A stretch of 64,000 bases of DNA from Myxococcales bacterium. GTDB lineage: Bacteria > Myxococcota > Polyangia > Nannocystales > Nannocystaceae. A program made the position numbers and the translations under genes. The notes below the pieces were generated by a model that searched no databases, had not been told where the DNA came from, and worked only from the letters and a program-made list of their open reading frames with translations. The stretch is from the NCBI GenBank assembly GCA_016793465.1, contig JAEUJW010000089.1:167331-231330 (forward strand), in the 5' to 3' direction. Each line of letters opens with the position of its first letter. The first letter of the stretch is position 1. Positions 18,626 through 28,046 of the stretch are shown piece after piece.

Positions 18626-19412
18626 CCGGCGACCGCGGCTCGCCGCGTCGGCGCGCGAGCAGCCGCAGGTTCTGTTGCACGACGCGGTCGTCGGGGCGCA
18701 GCGCGAGGGCCTGGCGCAGCAGGGCCTCGGCGGCGTCGAACTCGCGGGTGCGGAACAGGGCCCGGCCGCGCTCGACGAGCTCGTCGAAGTCGGCGGGGTC
18801 GGGCGCGGGGTCGGGCGCGGGGTCGGGCGCGGCGATCGGCGGGGCCAGGGTGAGCACCGGCGCGGCGGTCCGGGCGGTGGGGACGCGCTCGAGCAGGCCG
18901 AGGCCGAGGGCGTCGAGCAGGGCGTCGAGCACGAGGGTGAGGCCGCGCGGGCGGTGGTGGAGGATCTCGGCGAGCGTGCGTCGGCCGTCGAGGTCGAGCA
19001 CCACCTCGTCGAGCAGGCCGCCGCTCGGCTTCCACGGGCGGTCGGCGATCCGCCGCAGCGTCACGCCGGCGAGGCGGTTCCACTCGTCGCGCAGGCGGTA
19101 GGCGTCCATCAACGCGAAGGTGATGTTGTCGGCGCAGCGGTCGCCGCCGGGCTCGCAGCGGACCAGCGAGAAGCGGCCGCGATCGTGGAACGCCAGCTCG
19201 CGCAGCGCCTCGATGCCGCCGAGCGTGCCGCACACCACCGCGCCGACGTGGCCCTTCAGCAGCGCGATCTCCCCGCGACCGTGGAGCAGGATCTTGCCGG
19301 TGATCGCTTCGGCCTGGGCGAGCTGCAGCAGCGACGGCAGGCTGATGTCCTGCAGCTCACCGTCCAGCAGCGCCACCACGCGTGACGATGCCTCGCTACG
19401 TTCTCTGCCCAT
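18597..19412 (-). CDS. DUF4388 (PATAN-like) and TPR protein
   Basis: 271 aa, cytoplasmic. The N-terminal 90 aa are a DUF4388 domain: LQDISLPSLLQLAQAEAITGKILLH, an ALLKGHVGAVVCG strand, then LRELAFHDRGRFSLV. The domain is common in myxobacteria and cyanobacteria in signalling or motility-linked proteins. The middle repeats a similar 'DEVVLDLDGRRTLAEIL' unit, and a DPAPDPAPDP linker leads to one TPR (DELVERGRALFRTREFDAAEALLRQALALRP). A GGGGAGGG-type Shine-Dalgarno lies four bases before ATG 19412. The 3' end overlaps a 63-bp repeat. Regulatory or scaffold function is inferred. Confidence 0.8.
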   Translation of the reverse strand: MGRERSEASSRVVALLDGELQDISLPSLLQLAQAEAITGKILLHGRGEIALLKGHVGAVVCGTLGGIEALRELAFHDRGRFSLVRCEPGGDRCADNITFALMDAYRLRDEWNRLAGVTLRRIADRPWKPSGGLLDEVVLDLDGRRTLAEILHHRPRGLTLVLDALLDALGLGLLERVPTARTAAPVLTLAPPIAAPDPAPDPAPDPADFDELVERGRALFRTREFDAAEALLRQALALRPDDRVVQQNLRLLARRRGEPRSPAALTTAGDP

Positions 19413-19542
19413 ACGACCCTCCCCGAATGCGTCGACAAATTAACCGATCGCCCGCGAACGCGGGGCGGTCGAATGTCGATTATCCGCGTGCGCAAACCGA
19501 GTGGGACAGCGGGCGCCGCGGGTGTGACGATAGGGCCGGCAC

Positions 19543-19640
19543 GCGCTGCGGAGCGGTGCAAGCGCTGCACGCGTGCACTGTCACGATGGCCGCGGCGGAG
19601 ATGACATGTGCAAGCGCTGCGGATCGGTGCAAGCGCTGCA
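19543..19640. repeat. 27-bp direct repeat pair with AGCGCT core
   Basis: Copies at 19543-19569 and 19614-19640 differ at one base. Each contains GCGCTGCGG then GGTGCAAGCGCTGCA, and the TGCAAGCGCTGC core occurs a third time as the left flank of copy two. They sit in the 299-base gap (19413-19711) upstream of the DUF4388 gene and past the end of the next minus-strand gene. Otherwise I see nothing in that gap. Confidence 0.6.
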
Positions 19641-19711
19641 GGTCGCGCGCACGACGGCGCACGCGACGCTCGCGGCGCGGCGTCGCGTGACGATGGGCCC
19701 GCGCGGGCGGG

Positions 19712-21079
19712 TCACGGCTTCGGCTGGGCCGGGGCGGCAGGCGGCGCGCCGGGGGCCGCGGGCGGGGCCGGGGTCGCGGCGCCGCGGGGCTTCAGGCGGA
19801 CCAGCTGGGTGCTGGCGTCGTGGGCGTAGCGGCCGCTCGGGGCCAGCTTCAGGTAGGTCTCGTAGGCCGTGATGGCGCCGGCGTTGTCGTGGTTGTTCTG
19901 GCGCAGCACGCCGAGGGTGAGCCAGCAGTCGGCGAGGTTGGGGTCGACGTACACGCAGCGGTCGGCGGTCTTCTGCGACTCGGCGTAGCGGCTCTCCTCG
20001 AGCTGGACCTGGGCGGTGAGGAGGAGCACCTCGGGGTGGTCGGGGGCGGTCTTCGCGAGCTCGGCCAGGGCGGCGCCGGCGGCCTTGATCTTGCCGTCGC
20101 TGTAGGCGCTGCGGGCCCTGGCGAGCTGGTCGGTGAAGGCCTGGTCGAGCGGGCCGGCGGGGGCGACCGGCGGGGGCTGCAGGCTCTTGGCGTCGGCGAG
20201 CTTGGTCTCGGGCGGGGGCTCGACCGGCGGGGCCGGCTTGATCGGCTCGGGCGGGGGCTCGGCCTTGGTGTCGGCGGCCTTGGTGTCGGCGACCTCGTCG
20301 GTGGGCACGTCGGGCGGGAACAACTCGTTCTTGAACATGACGATCGCGACGAGCGCGACGCCGCCGATGACCGCGCCGATGAGGCCCCACGGGGTCGGCG
20401 GGCGCTGCTGCGTGACCTGGCTGGTGAACGGGTCGTCGTCGCCGCCGCCGTAGTCGTCGCCGTCGGACTTGTTGTCGAGCAGGCCGAGGTCGAACTCGGC
20501 CAGGCGGGCGGCGGCGGACCGCGGCGCGGCTGTCCCCGAGGACAGGCCGCCGGGCAGCGGGGCGGGGCCCGGGCCGACCGCGGCGGCGGACGCGGGGAGG
20601 AGCACGCCGGGGGTCGCGCCGGGCGGGATCTGCGGGCCGCCGGGGGTCACGCCGGGCGCGAGCTGCGGGCCGCCGGTCAGCACGGCTGTCCCGGGGGACA
20701 GGCCGGACGCGGCGGGGTCGAAGCGGGCGGGGTCGAGGGGGCGGGCGGGGTCGAAGGCGGGCTCGGGCGGGCGCGCGGGCTCGGGGAGCAGGGTCGGCGA
20801 GTGGTGGGGGCGGAGCACGCCGGAGTCGTGCACGGCGTCGGCGGCGGACGGGCGCGGCATGCCGCGGAGGGTCTCGCCGCTGGGCTCGGAGGTGTGCGGG
20901 GGCGGGACCCAGGGCTCGGCGCGGGGCGCCTGGGGTGACGCAGCGGCGGCCTCGGCGGCGGCGGACGGGGACGGGCCGGCGTCGGGGCGCCGGGACGGAT
21001 CCAGCCACTCGCCGCAGAAGCGGCACTTGGCGGCCACGCTCTGGATCTGTTCGCCGCAGAAGGGGCAAGGCTTAAGCAT
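19712..21079 (-). CDS. Zinc-ribbon, single-TM, TPR protein
   Basis: 455 aa. It starts MLKPCPFCGEQIQSVAAKCRFCGEWL, a CxxC-x(12)-CxxC zinc ribbon. A long Pro/Ala low-complexity region follows with PGVTPG/PGATPG repeats. One transmembrane helix (PWGLIGAVIGGVALVAIVMF) then leads to a Pro-rich linker and a C-terminal TPR-type domain (LAELAKTAPDHPEVLLLTAQVQLEESRY; AITAYETYLKLAP). The topology suggests a cytoplasmic ribbon and a periplasmic TPR. The start is set by the ribbon; the frame stays open further upstream. Two CTGTCC...GGACAG palindromes lie in the low-complexity part (20530-20545, 20686-20701). Its function is unknown. Confidence 0.75.
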   Translation of the reverse strand: MLKPCPFCGEQIQSVAAKCRFCGEWLDPSRRPDAGPSPSAAAEAAAASPQAPRAEPWVPPPHTSEPSGETLRGMPRPSAADAVHDSGVLRPHHSPTLLPEPARPPEPAFDPARPLDPARFDPAASGLSPGTAVLTGGPQLAPGVTPGGPQIPPGATPGVLLPASAAAVGPGPAPLPGGLSSGTAAPRSAAARLAEFDLGLLDNKSDGDDYGGGDDDPFTSQVTQQRPPTPWGLIGAVIGGVALVAIVMFKNELFPPDVPTDEVADTKAADTKAEPPPEPIKPAPPVEPPPETKLADAKSLQPPPVAPAGPLDQAFTDQLARARSAYSDGKIKAAGAALAELAKTAPDHPEVLLLTAQVQLEESRYAESQKTADRCVYVDPNLADCWLTLGVLRQNNHDNAGAITAYETYLKLAPSGRYAHDASTQLVRLKPRGAATPAPPAAPGAPPAAPAQPKP

Positions 21080-21230
21080 CGGGGGGAAGCCTACCCGAAT
21101 CCCCGGAAGTCCCGCCAGATCCGGGGGCGACGGCGGTCCGGGCCCCCGCCGGACCTGGCGGGCCCAGGGGCGGCGGCCCGGCGGCCGGGGCGGCGCCGGC
21201 GACCGGGGCGGCGTGGTATAGCTGCAGGCC

Positions 21231-22319
21231 GTGGCGGCGCGCACGGACCACCACCTCGCGGCCTTCGTGGCCCGTCCTCCAGCTCGCCTGGCCCTCGCCG
21301 ACCTGCCCACGCCGGTCGAGCGGGCGCCGTGGCTCGACGGGGCGGGCGTGGAGGTGTGGGTCAAACGCGACGACCGCACGAGCGCGCTGTACGGCGGCGG
21401 CAAGGTCCGCAAGCTCGAGTGGTTGCTGGCCAGCGAGGCCTACGGGGGCGACCGGCCGATCGTGTCGCTCGGGGGCGTGGGCAGCCACCACCTGCTCGCG
21501 CTCGGGCTGCACCTCCAGGCCCAGGGCCGCGAGCTGCACGCGCTGACGTTCGACCAGGTGCCGACGCCGCACGTGCGGGCGACGCTGGCGGCGACGCTGA
21601 CGACCGGGGCGAAGCTGTGGTCGGTGCGCTCGCGGCTGCAGCTGCCGTGGGCGTGGCTCGGCTATCGCCTGTGGGCGCGGCCGGAGCGGCCCGGGGTGTG
21701 GATGCCGGCGGGCGGGAGCTCGGGGGTCGGCGGGCTGGGGTTCGTCGAGGCGGGGCTCGAGCTCGGGCGGCAGATCGACGCGGGCGTGCTGCCGCGGCCG
21801 GCGGCGGTGTACATGACCGGAGGGTCGGCGGCGTCGACGGCGGGGCTGGTGCTCGGGCTGGCGCTGGCGGGGGTGTCGACGCACCTTCGCGTCGTCTCGG
21901 CGGTCGAGCGCTGGATGCTCGGCGGGTCGCGCTGGCGCGGCATGGTCCAGCAGATCTGGCAGGAGCTGGTGCGGGCCGGGTTGCACCCCGAGCTGGCGGC
22001 CGGCGGGTGGCGCGGGCTGCTGGCGCGGCACCGCGTGACGTGGTCGATCGATCACGGGCAGGTCGGGCAGGGCTACGCGGTGCCGACCCACGCGGGCGAG
22101 TCGGTGGTCACGCTGGCGGAGCAGCACGGGCTGCACCTCGAGACGACGTACACCGGCAAGTGCGCGGCGGCGCTGCGCGCTGACATCGCGAGCGGGCGGC
22201 TGCAGGGTCCGGTGCTGCTGTGGAACACCCACGCGAGCACCGACCTCGAGGCGCTGGCGCGGCCGGGCTGGCAGACGGGCCTGCCGCCGCGGCTGCGCGA
22301 GGCCCACGCGGCGCCGTAG
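21231..22319 (+). CDS. PLP-dependent ACC deaminase / D-cysteine desulfhydrase-like enzyme
   Basis: 362-aa fold-type II PLP enzyme. KRDDRTSALYGGGKVRKLEWLL contains the PLP lysine context (family consensus GGNKxRKLE), and LGGVGSHHLLALGLHL corresponds to the phosphate/substrate loop (GGIQSNH in ACC deaminase). Further family segments are MPAGGSSGVGGLGFVEAGLEL (the G-S-x-x-x-x-G-x-x-x loop) and YMTGGSAASTAGLVLGLAL. The change of N to G before the lysine and of N to H in the SNH loop argues against strict ACC deaminase activity; a desulfhydrase or deaminase on another amino acid is more likely. GTG 21231 is used; the gene is monocistronic. Confidence 0.78.
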   Translation: MAARTDHHLAAFVARPPARLALADLPTPVERAPWLDGAGVEVWVKRDDRTSALYGGGKVRKLEWLLASEAYGGDRPIVSLGGVGSHHLLALGLHLQAQGRELHALTFDQVPTPHVRATLAATLTTGAKLWSVRSRLQLPWAWLGYRLWARPERPGVWMPAGGSSGVGGLGFVEAGLELGRQIDAGVLPRPAAVYMTGGSAASTAGLVLGLALAGVSTHLRVVSAVERWMLGGSRWRGMVQQIWQELVRAGLHPELAAGGWRGLLARHRVTWSIDHGQVGQGYAVPTHAGESVVTLAEQHGLHLETTYTGKCAAALRADIASGRLQGPVLLWNTHASTDLEALARPGWQTGLPPRLREAHAAP

Positions 22320-22512
22320 TCGTCGCGCGTCGATCGGTAAAGATCAAAAGCTCTGCTCCCTCGAACGAGGTGACGAAGCGCGGGGGCTGCCGGTGAGGCC
22401 GGGGTTTTCGCGGGGTCGGCGAGGGCTGGCGCGGTAACGCGGCGCCTGCGGGCCGCGGCGTCCCACTTTTAAGCTTGCGCGGGCGGGTCATGCGGGTCAC
22501 TGTCCGCGCCGC

Positions 22513-24696
22513 ATGTTCACGCTCACGCTCGACCCACCGGAGGTCTCGCCGCGGCTGGCGATCATCACGATCGATCGCGCCGGAGAGAAGGTCAACACGA
22601 TTGCCCCCGACGCGCTCGAGGAGGTCGAGAAGAAGTTCGCGGAGATCGAGGCGACGCCCGGGCTGGCCGGGGTGGTGCTGATCTCCGGCAAGCCGGACAC
22701 GTTCATCGCCGGGGCCGACGTCGAGGTGTTCGCGACCGCGAAGGAGCGCAAGGACATCGAGGCGTTCGGCCGGCGGGGGCATGAAATTTTAAAGAAGATC
22801 ACGGCGGCGAAGGTGCCGATCGTGGCGGCGATCCACGGCGCGTGCCTCGGCGCCGGGCTCGAGCTGGCGCTCGCGTGCACCTACCGCGTGTGCACCGACT
22901 CGCCGAAGACCGTGCTGGCGCTGCCGGAGGTGATGCTCGGGCTGTTCCCCGGGGCGGGCGGGGTGTCGCGGCTGCCGCGGCTGATCGGGCTGCGCGAGGC
23001 GCTCGACATGATCCTGACCGGGCGCAACATCCGGCCGCGCGCGGCCAGGCGCATGGGGCTGGTCGACCAGGTCGTCGCCGAGGAGGCGCTGCTGGCCGCG
23101 GCCCGCGGCGCGGCGGGCAAGCTGGCGGCGGGCAAGCTGCAGCCGCGGCTGCACCCGAGCAACGATGTCATGCGCACGCTGCTCGAGAAGAACCCGCTCG
23201 GGCGCAGCGTGGTGTTCCGCCAGGCGCGCAAGACTGTCGAGCGCAAGACCTACGGGCTGTACCCGGCGCCGCTGGTGGCGCTCGACCTCGTCGAGAAGGG
23301 CCTCGGTCTGCCGCTCGACGCGGCGCTGGCGCAGGAGCCCGCGGCGTTCGCCGAGCTGGCGACCGGCGAGACGTCGAGGTCGCTGGTCTCGCTGTTTCGC
23401 CGCAGCAACGCGCTGAAGAAGCAGTCGGTGTACGAGGACGGGCGCAAGGTGGAGGGCAAGGAGGTCGCGCGGCTCGGCATGGTCGGCGGCGGCTTCATGG
23501 GCGCGGACATCGCGGTGGTCGCGGCGGAGAAGGGCGTCGAGGCCCGCATCCGCGACATCGCGGCCGAGCCGCTCGGCAAGGCGCTGGCCCACTGCAAGGC
23601 GTACTTCGACAAGCGGGCGCGCAGCGTGGGCGAGCGCCACGTGTTCAAGGCGCGCAGCCGGGTCAGCGGCGGGCTCGACCTGACCGGCTTCGCGACCATG
23701 GACCTGATCATCGAGGCGGTGCCGGAGGTGCTGGGGCTGAAGCAGGACGTGTTCGCCCAGCTCGAGGCGATGTGCCCGCCGACCACGGTGCTGGCGACGA
23801 ATACGTCGGCGCTGCCGATCGGTTCGATCGCCGAGAAGCTGGTGCGCAAGGACCGGGTGATCGGGCTGCACTTCTTCTCGCCGGTGTCGAAGATGCCGCT
23901 GCTCGAGATCGTCAAGACGCCGGAGACGTCGGCGGAGACGATCGCCACCTCGCTGCGGTTCGCCGGCCAGATCGGCAAGACGCCGATCGTGGTGAACGAC
24001 GGGCCGGGCTTCTACACGACGCGCGTGCTCGGGTTCTACCTGATGGCGGCGCTCGAGATGATCCAGGCCGGGCACAGCATCGAGGCGGTCGACCGCGGGG
24101 CCAAGATGGTCGGGTGGCCGGTCGGGCCGATCACGCTGCTCGACGAGGTCGGCATCGACGTCGGCGCCAAGGTCAGCAAGACGCTGGCGGCGGCGTTCCC
24201 CGGGCGCATCACGGTGCCGCCGACGGTCGACCAGTTCCTGCAGGAGAAGCGCTTCGGCCGCAAGACCGGGCGCGGGTTCTACGTGTACCCGCAGGACGGC
24301 GGCGGGCTGCTGAAGCGGCGCGGGCGCAAGACGGTCGACCCGGAGGTGTACGGCTACTTCGCGGGCCGCCAGGCGGTCGCCGACGAGTCGCACCCGGAGG
24401 AGCTCGGCGAGCGGCTGACGCTGATCGCGGCGCTCGAGGCGGTGCGCTGCCTCGAGGCGGGCATCCTGCAGTCGCCGCGCGACGGCGACATCGGCGCGGT
24501 GTTCGGCTTCGGCTACCCGCCGATGCGCGGCGGGCCGTTCCGCCACATCGACGCGCTCGGGCTCGGGGCGGTGATCACCCGCGCGAGCGGGCTGCGCGAG
24601 CGCTTCGGCGACGCGTTCGAGCCGCCCGAGCTGCTGCGCAAGCTGGCGCGCGAGGGCAAGAACTTCGCCAGCCTCAACGACAACCCCAGCGAGTAG
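22513..24696 (+). CDS. fadJ: Fatty-acid oxidation alpha subunit (enoyl-CoA hydratase / 3-hydroxyacyl-CoA dehydrogenase)
   Basis: 727-aa bifunctional beta-oxidation enzyme. The N-terminal crotonase domain has the oxyanion hole (FIAGADVEVF and HGACLGAGLELALAC) and catalytic Glu in LPEVMLGLFPGAGG. A linker helix leads to the dehydrogenase NAD site VARLGMVGGGFMGADIA, the HFFSPV catalytic His segment, the VVNDGPGFYTTRVL substrate loop, and a C-terminal helical domain. It hydrates trans-2-enoyl-CoA and oxidises the 3-hydroxyacyl product. The thiolase gene follows 31 bases later, so this is a fadJI-type operon. Length and domain order are normal for FadJ/FadB. An AT-rich codon cluster (22784-22793) is notable. 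Confidence 0.94.
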   Translation: MFTLTLDPPEVSPRLAIITIDRAGEKVNTIAPDALEEVEKKFAEIEATPGLAGVVLISGKPDTFIAGADVEVFATAKERKDIEAFGRRGHEILKKITAAKVPIVAAIHGACLGAGLELALACTYRVCTDSPKTVLALPEVMLGLFPGAGGVSRLPRLIGLREALDMILTGRNIRPRAARRMGLVDQVVAEEALLAAARGAAGKLAAGKLQPRLHPSNDVMRTLLEKNPLGRSVVFRQARKTVERKTYGLYPAPLVALDLVEKGLGLPLDAALAQEPAAFAELATGETSRSLVSLFRRSNALKKQSVYEDGRKVEGKEVARLGMVGGGFMGADIAVVAAEKGVEARIRDIAAEPLGKALAHCKAYFDKRARSVGERHVFKARSRVSGGLDLTGFATMDLIIEAVPEVLGLKQDVFAQLEAMCPPTTVLATNTSALPIGSIAEKLVRKDRVIGLHFFSPVSKMPLLEIVKTPETSAETIATSLRFAGQIGKTPIVVNDGPGFYTTRVLGFYLMAALEMIQAGHSIEAVDRGAKMVGWPVGPITLLDEVGIDVGAKVSKTLAAAFPGRITVPPTVDQFLQEKRFGRKTGRGFYVYPQDGGGLLKRRGRKTVDPEVYGYFAGRQAVADESHPEELGERLTLIAALEAVRCLEAGILQSPRDGDIGAVFGFGYPPMRGGPFRHIDALGLGAVITRASGLRERFGDAFEPPELLRKLAREGKNFASLNDNPSE

Positions 24697-24727
24697 CCCC
24701 GAGTTTACGAGAGCAGGAGACAGCCGC

Positions 24728-26026
24728 ATGAACGCCCCATCGATCCGCAGAGTCGCCGTCATCGCCGGCGCCCGCACGCCGTTCTGCAAGGCGGGCGGGG
24801 CCCTCATCCGCCGCTCGGCGGTCCAGCTCGGGGCCGTCGCCGCCCGCGAGACCATGCTGCGCGCCGGCATCCGTCCGGAGCGCGTCGAGCAGATCATCTT
24901 CGGCATCGTCTCGGCGCCGGTCGGCGCGCCGAACATCGCCCGCGAGATCGGGCTCGAGGCGGCCTTCCCGACCAGCGTGCCGGCGTACACGGTGAGCCGG
25001 GCCTGCATCTCGGCCAACCAGGCGATCACCAGCGCGGCCGACCAGATCGCGCTCGGCATCAACGACGTGGTGCTGGCCGGCGGGGCCGAGTCGCTGAGCG
25101 ACGTGCCGATCCTGTACGGCCGCAAGTTCCGCGACGCGCTGTTCACGGCCAGCCGCGCGCGCTCGACGGCGGACCGCCTGCGGGCGTTCCGCGGGGTGCG
25201 CCCGAAGGACCTCGCGCCGGTCGCCCCGGCGATCGCGGAGCCGTCGAGCGGGCAGACCATGGGCCAGTCGGCGGAGAAGATGGCCAAGGCGTTCGGCGTC
25301 CGCCGCGAGGCCCAGGACCGCTTCGCGGCCAACAGCCACCAGCGGGCGGTCGCGGCCTGGGCGGGCGGTCAGCTCGGCAAGCGGGTCGCGGCGGTGCCGG
25401 CCCCGAAGGGCCGCGAGCTCGAGATCGTGGCCAAGGACGACCACCCGCGCGCCGACACCACCGAGGAGAAGCTGGCGTCGCTGAAGCCGGTGTTCGACCG
25501 CGAGTTCGGGTCGGTGACCGCGGGCAACAGCTCGCCGCTGACCGACGGGGCCTCGGCGGTGCTGCTCGCGGCCGAGGAGGTCGCGCGCGCCGAGGGCTGG
25601 CCGATCCTCGGGCTGCTGCGCGGCTACCACTACACGGCCATCGACCCGTTCGAGCATTTATTGATGGGGCCGGTCGGGGCGATCGCCGGCGTGCTCGACC
25701 AGACCGGGCTCGGGCTGCGCGACCTCGGGGTCATCGACATGCACGAGGCGTTCGCGGCCCAGGTGCTCGGCAACCTGCACGGGCTGGCCTCGGCGGCGTA
25801 CTGCCAGGACAAGCTCGGGCGGCCGGCGGCGGTCGGCGAGGTCGACCCGGCGTTCGTCAACCAGTGGGGCGGGAGCATCAGCCTCGGCCACCCGTTCGGC
25901 GCGACCGGCGGGCGCCTGGTCCTGCAGCTGCTCGACCAGATGGCCGACAAGGGCGCGCAGTTCGGCATGATCTCGGCGTGCGCGGCCGGCGGCGTGGGCT
26001 CGGCGATGGTGTTCGAGCGGGTGTGA
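24728..26026 (+). CDS. fadI: 3-ketoacyl-CoA thiolase
   Basis: 432-aa thiolase completing the beta-oxidation cycle by thiolytic cleavage of 3-ketoacyl-CoA. It has the nucleophilic Cys in TVSRACISANQAI, the signature GGAESLSD, and the C-terminal catalytic pair GGSISLGHPFGATGGR (His) and ISACAAGGVGSAMV (Cys). AGGAG precedes ATG 24728 at a normal distance. It lies 31 bases after fadJ on the same strand, matching the known FadIJ trifunctional complex arrangement. Length and all four active-site blocks are intact. Confidence 0.94.
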   Translation: MNAPSIRRVAVIAGARTPFCKAGGALIRRSAVQLGAVAARETMLRAGIRPERVEQIIFGIVSAPVGAPNIAREIGLEAAFPTSVPAYTVSRACISANQAITSAADQIALGINDVVLAGGAESLSDVPILYGRKFRDALFTASRARSTADRLRAFRGVRPKDLAPVAPAIAEPSSGQTMGQSAEKMAKAFGVRREAQDRFAANSHQRAVAAWAGGQLGKRVAAVPAPKGRELEIVAKDDHPRADTTEEKLASLKPVFDREFGSVTAGNSSPLTDGASAVLLAAEEVARAEGWPILGLLRGYHYTAIDPFEHLLMGPVGAIAGVLDQTGLGLRDLGVIDMHEAFAAQVLGNLHGLASAAYCQDKLGRPAAVGEVDPAFVNQWGGSISLGHPFGATGGRLVLQLLDQMADKGAQFGMISACAAGGVGSAMVFERV

Positions 26027-26075
26027 GCCGCAGGCCCGTACGGCGCGGGCCTCGGCGCGTGCTTCAGGGGTTCGA

Positions 26076-26422
26076 TCAGGCCGCGGCGGGCAGGTGCTTG
26101 CGGGTCATGATGTCCTCGGCGTGGACGGCACGCAGGTGTCGCAGGCGGCCGCGAAGTAGTGGGGCCAGGTGAGCAGCTTGGCGGGATCGGTGCCGAGCTG
26201 GATCTCCACCAGGATCACGGCGACCCGGCGGCCGCGGCGGCGCAGCTCGAGCGCGAGGTCGACGCGGCGCCAGGCCGCCACGGGCGTGCCGAGATCGGCG
26301 GCGATCGGGCTGGCGCCGTCGAACGCGGGCAGCCGCGGGCCGCCGGCGCCGACCAGGCGGGTGGCCAGCGAGGGGTCGTTCGAAAGCAGGGCCACGAGGG
26401 CCTGGTGCAGGGTGGAGGGCAC
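26076..26422 (-). pseudogene. Truncated, frameshifted remnant of an Rpn/PD-(D/E)XK-like protein
   Basis: The first ~90 residues (frame ending 26105) read MPSTLHQALVALLSNDPSLATRLVG... ADLG...VDLALEL...VAVILVEIQLGTDPAKLLTWPHYFAA. This matches the start of a family common in Streptomyces and myxobacteria, whose full members are around 250-300 aa with an E-x-Q nuclease-like core. Here the frame departs from the family right after PHYFAA and stops within 20 codons. The continuation is partly visible in another frame to 26076, after which the rest of the gene is gone. Best explained as a 5' fragment with a frameshift. The family match is from memory. Confidence 0.55.
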
Positions 26423-26527
26423 GCATGAGGTCGGCCCGGGACAGGTCGCCGTTGCGAACGGAGGTCGCGGTCCGGCGGGCCCGAGATGCGAGCAGGCTCA
26501 CGGTGCGGCGGGGATCCGGGTTGTGCC

Positions 26528-28033
26528 ATGATGCCCGCTGACATGAACTTGCAGCACCCGTCGCTCCTCCTCGCCGCGCTCACCCTCACCGCCGCTTGCG
26601 GCGACTCGGGAGGGCAGGAGGAGACGGGCGAGTCGGGCGGCGAGTCGACCGCGGCCGCGCCGAGCACCGGCGACGAGACGCCGACGACCGGCGCATCCGA
26701 GGGCACCAGCGACGCGGGCACGACGGCGGACGACACCACCGGCGGCACGACGGCCGACGACACCACCGGCGGCGGGGTGATGGACTTCCCCCACGGCGGC
26801 TGCGGGCTGGCCGACTACGACCTGCTCGCCACCGCGGACATGGGCGAGGTGCTCGAGTTCCAGAAGCACGGCGACCTGCCGAGCGCGACCATCGACACGC
26901 TGCTCGAGGCCCAGGGCTTCGGCTCGTTCGTGCCGGTCGAGTTCGGGGCCAGCATCTACAAGATCCGCTACCGCACGCAGGACCGCGGCCAGGCGGTCGA
27001 GGCCACCGGGTTCGTGGCGTTCCCCATGGGCGACGCGGTCGAGGAGCGGCCGACGGTGCTGTGGGCCCACGGGACCACGGGCTTCACCGACATGTGCGCG
27101 CCGACGGCCACGCAGGACGGGTTCGGCATCCCGGCGGTGCTCGCGGGCCTCGGGTTCGTGACGGTCGCGCCCGACTACCTCGGCATGAACGGCTGGGGCG
27201 CGCCGGCGGGCTTCATCCACCCGTACATCGTGCCGGAGCCGACGGCGATCGCGTCGCTCGACTCGCTGCGGGCGGTGTTCCGCTTCGCGGCCGACACCGG
27301 CGAGTCGCCGACGTCGACGCCGGGCGCGGACGTGGTGCTGTTCGGGGCCTCGGAGGGCGGGTTCGCCACGCTGTGGACCGACCGCATCGCCCCGTACTAC
27401 GCGCCCGAGTTCAAGATCGTGGCGAACGTGGCGTCGGTGCCGCCGACCGACGCGATCGGGCTGACCAAGCACGGGGCGACGGTGTTCGGACCGACGACCG
27501 GGGCGCTGGCGGCGGCGATCGTCGGCGGGCACGCGTGGCACGAGGTCAGCGAGCCGCTCGACACCGTGCTGGCCGACGACGTCGCGGTCTCGCTGCCGAT
27601 GCTGATGGCGAACGAGTGCGGGGCGGACTTCCCCGACGACGTGACGATGACCAACCAGGTCTACCAGCAGAGCTTCATCGACGCGATCTCGGCCGAGGAC
27701 TGGGACTCGCTCGGCGTGTTCGGCTGCGTGCTGCAGCGGGCCACCCTGCGGCTGTCGGACATCCCGCTGGCCGTGCAGACGCCGACGCTGGTGGTCCAGG
27801 GCGAGAACGACGACCTCGTGTACACGCCGGTGGTGCGCGACGACCTGCCGCTGCTGTGCGACGCGGGTTATGTGCTCGAGCACTTCGAGTGCGCGGGCCT
27901 CGGGCACACCGACGCGGCGGTCGCCTCGCTGCCGTTCGTGGTCGACTGGGCCAGGGCGCGGCTGGCGGGCGAGCCGCTCGACGAGCCGTGCGTGATCCAC
28001 GAGCCGGTCGACTGCTCCGCGCTCAACCCGTGA
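26528..28033 (+). CDS. Alpha/beta-hydrolase lipoprotein
   Basis: 501-aa exported hydrolase. The lipoprotein signal (MNLQHPSLLLAALTLTAAC) is followed by an acidic, Thr/Gly-rich spacer with DDTTGGTTADDTTGG repeats typical of Nannocystis-type lipoproteins. The catalytic domain has LWAHGTTGF (oxyanion region) and VVLFGASEGGFATLW with nucleophile Ser. Acid Asp lies in VVQGENDDLVY and His in CAGLGHTDA. The layout resembles secretory lipase/esterase families. Start ATG could be 26528, 26531 or 26543; the signal peptide is intact in all. The substrate is probably an ester or lipid outside the cell. Confidence 0.82.
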   Translation: MMPADMNLQHPSLLLAALTLTAACGDSGGQEETGESGGESTAAAPSTGDETPTTGASEGTSDAGTTADDTTGGTTADDTTGGGVMDFPHGGCGLADYDLLATADMGEVLEFQKHGDLPSATIDTLLEAQGFGSFVPVEFGASIYKIRYRTQDRGQAVEATGFVAFPMGDAVEERPTVLWAHGTTGFTDMCAPTATQDGFGIPAVLAGLGFVTVAPDYLGMNGWGAPAGFIHPYIVPEPTAIASLDSLRAVFRFAADTGESPTSTPGADVVLFGASEGGFATLWTDRIAPYYAPEFKIVANVASVPPTDAIGLTKHGATVFGPTTGALAAAIVGGHAWHEVSEPLDTVLADDVAVSLPMLMANECGADFPDDVTMTNQVYQQSFIDAISAEDWDSLGVFGCVLQRATLRLSDIPLAVQTPTLVVQGENDDLVYTPVVRDDLPLLCDAGYVLEHFECAGLGHTDAAVASLPFVVDWARARLAGEPLDEPCVIHEPVDCSALNP

Positions 28034-28046
28034 GGGGACGCGCGGG

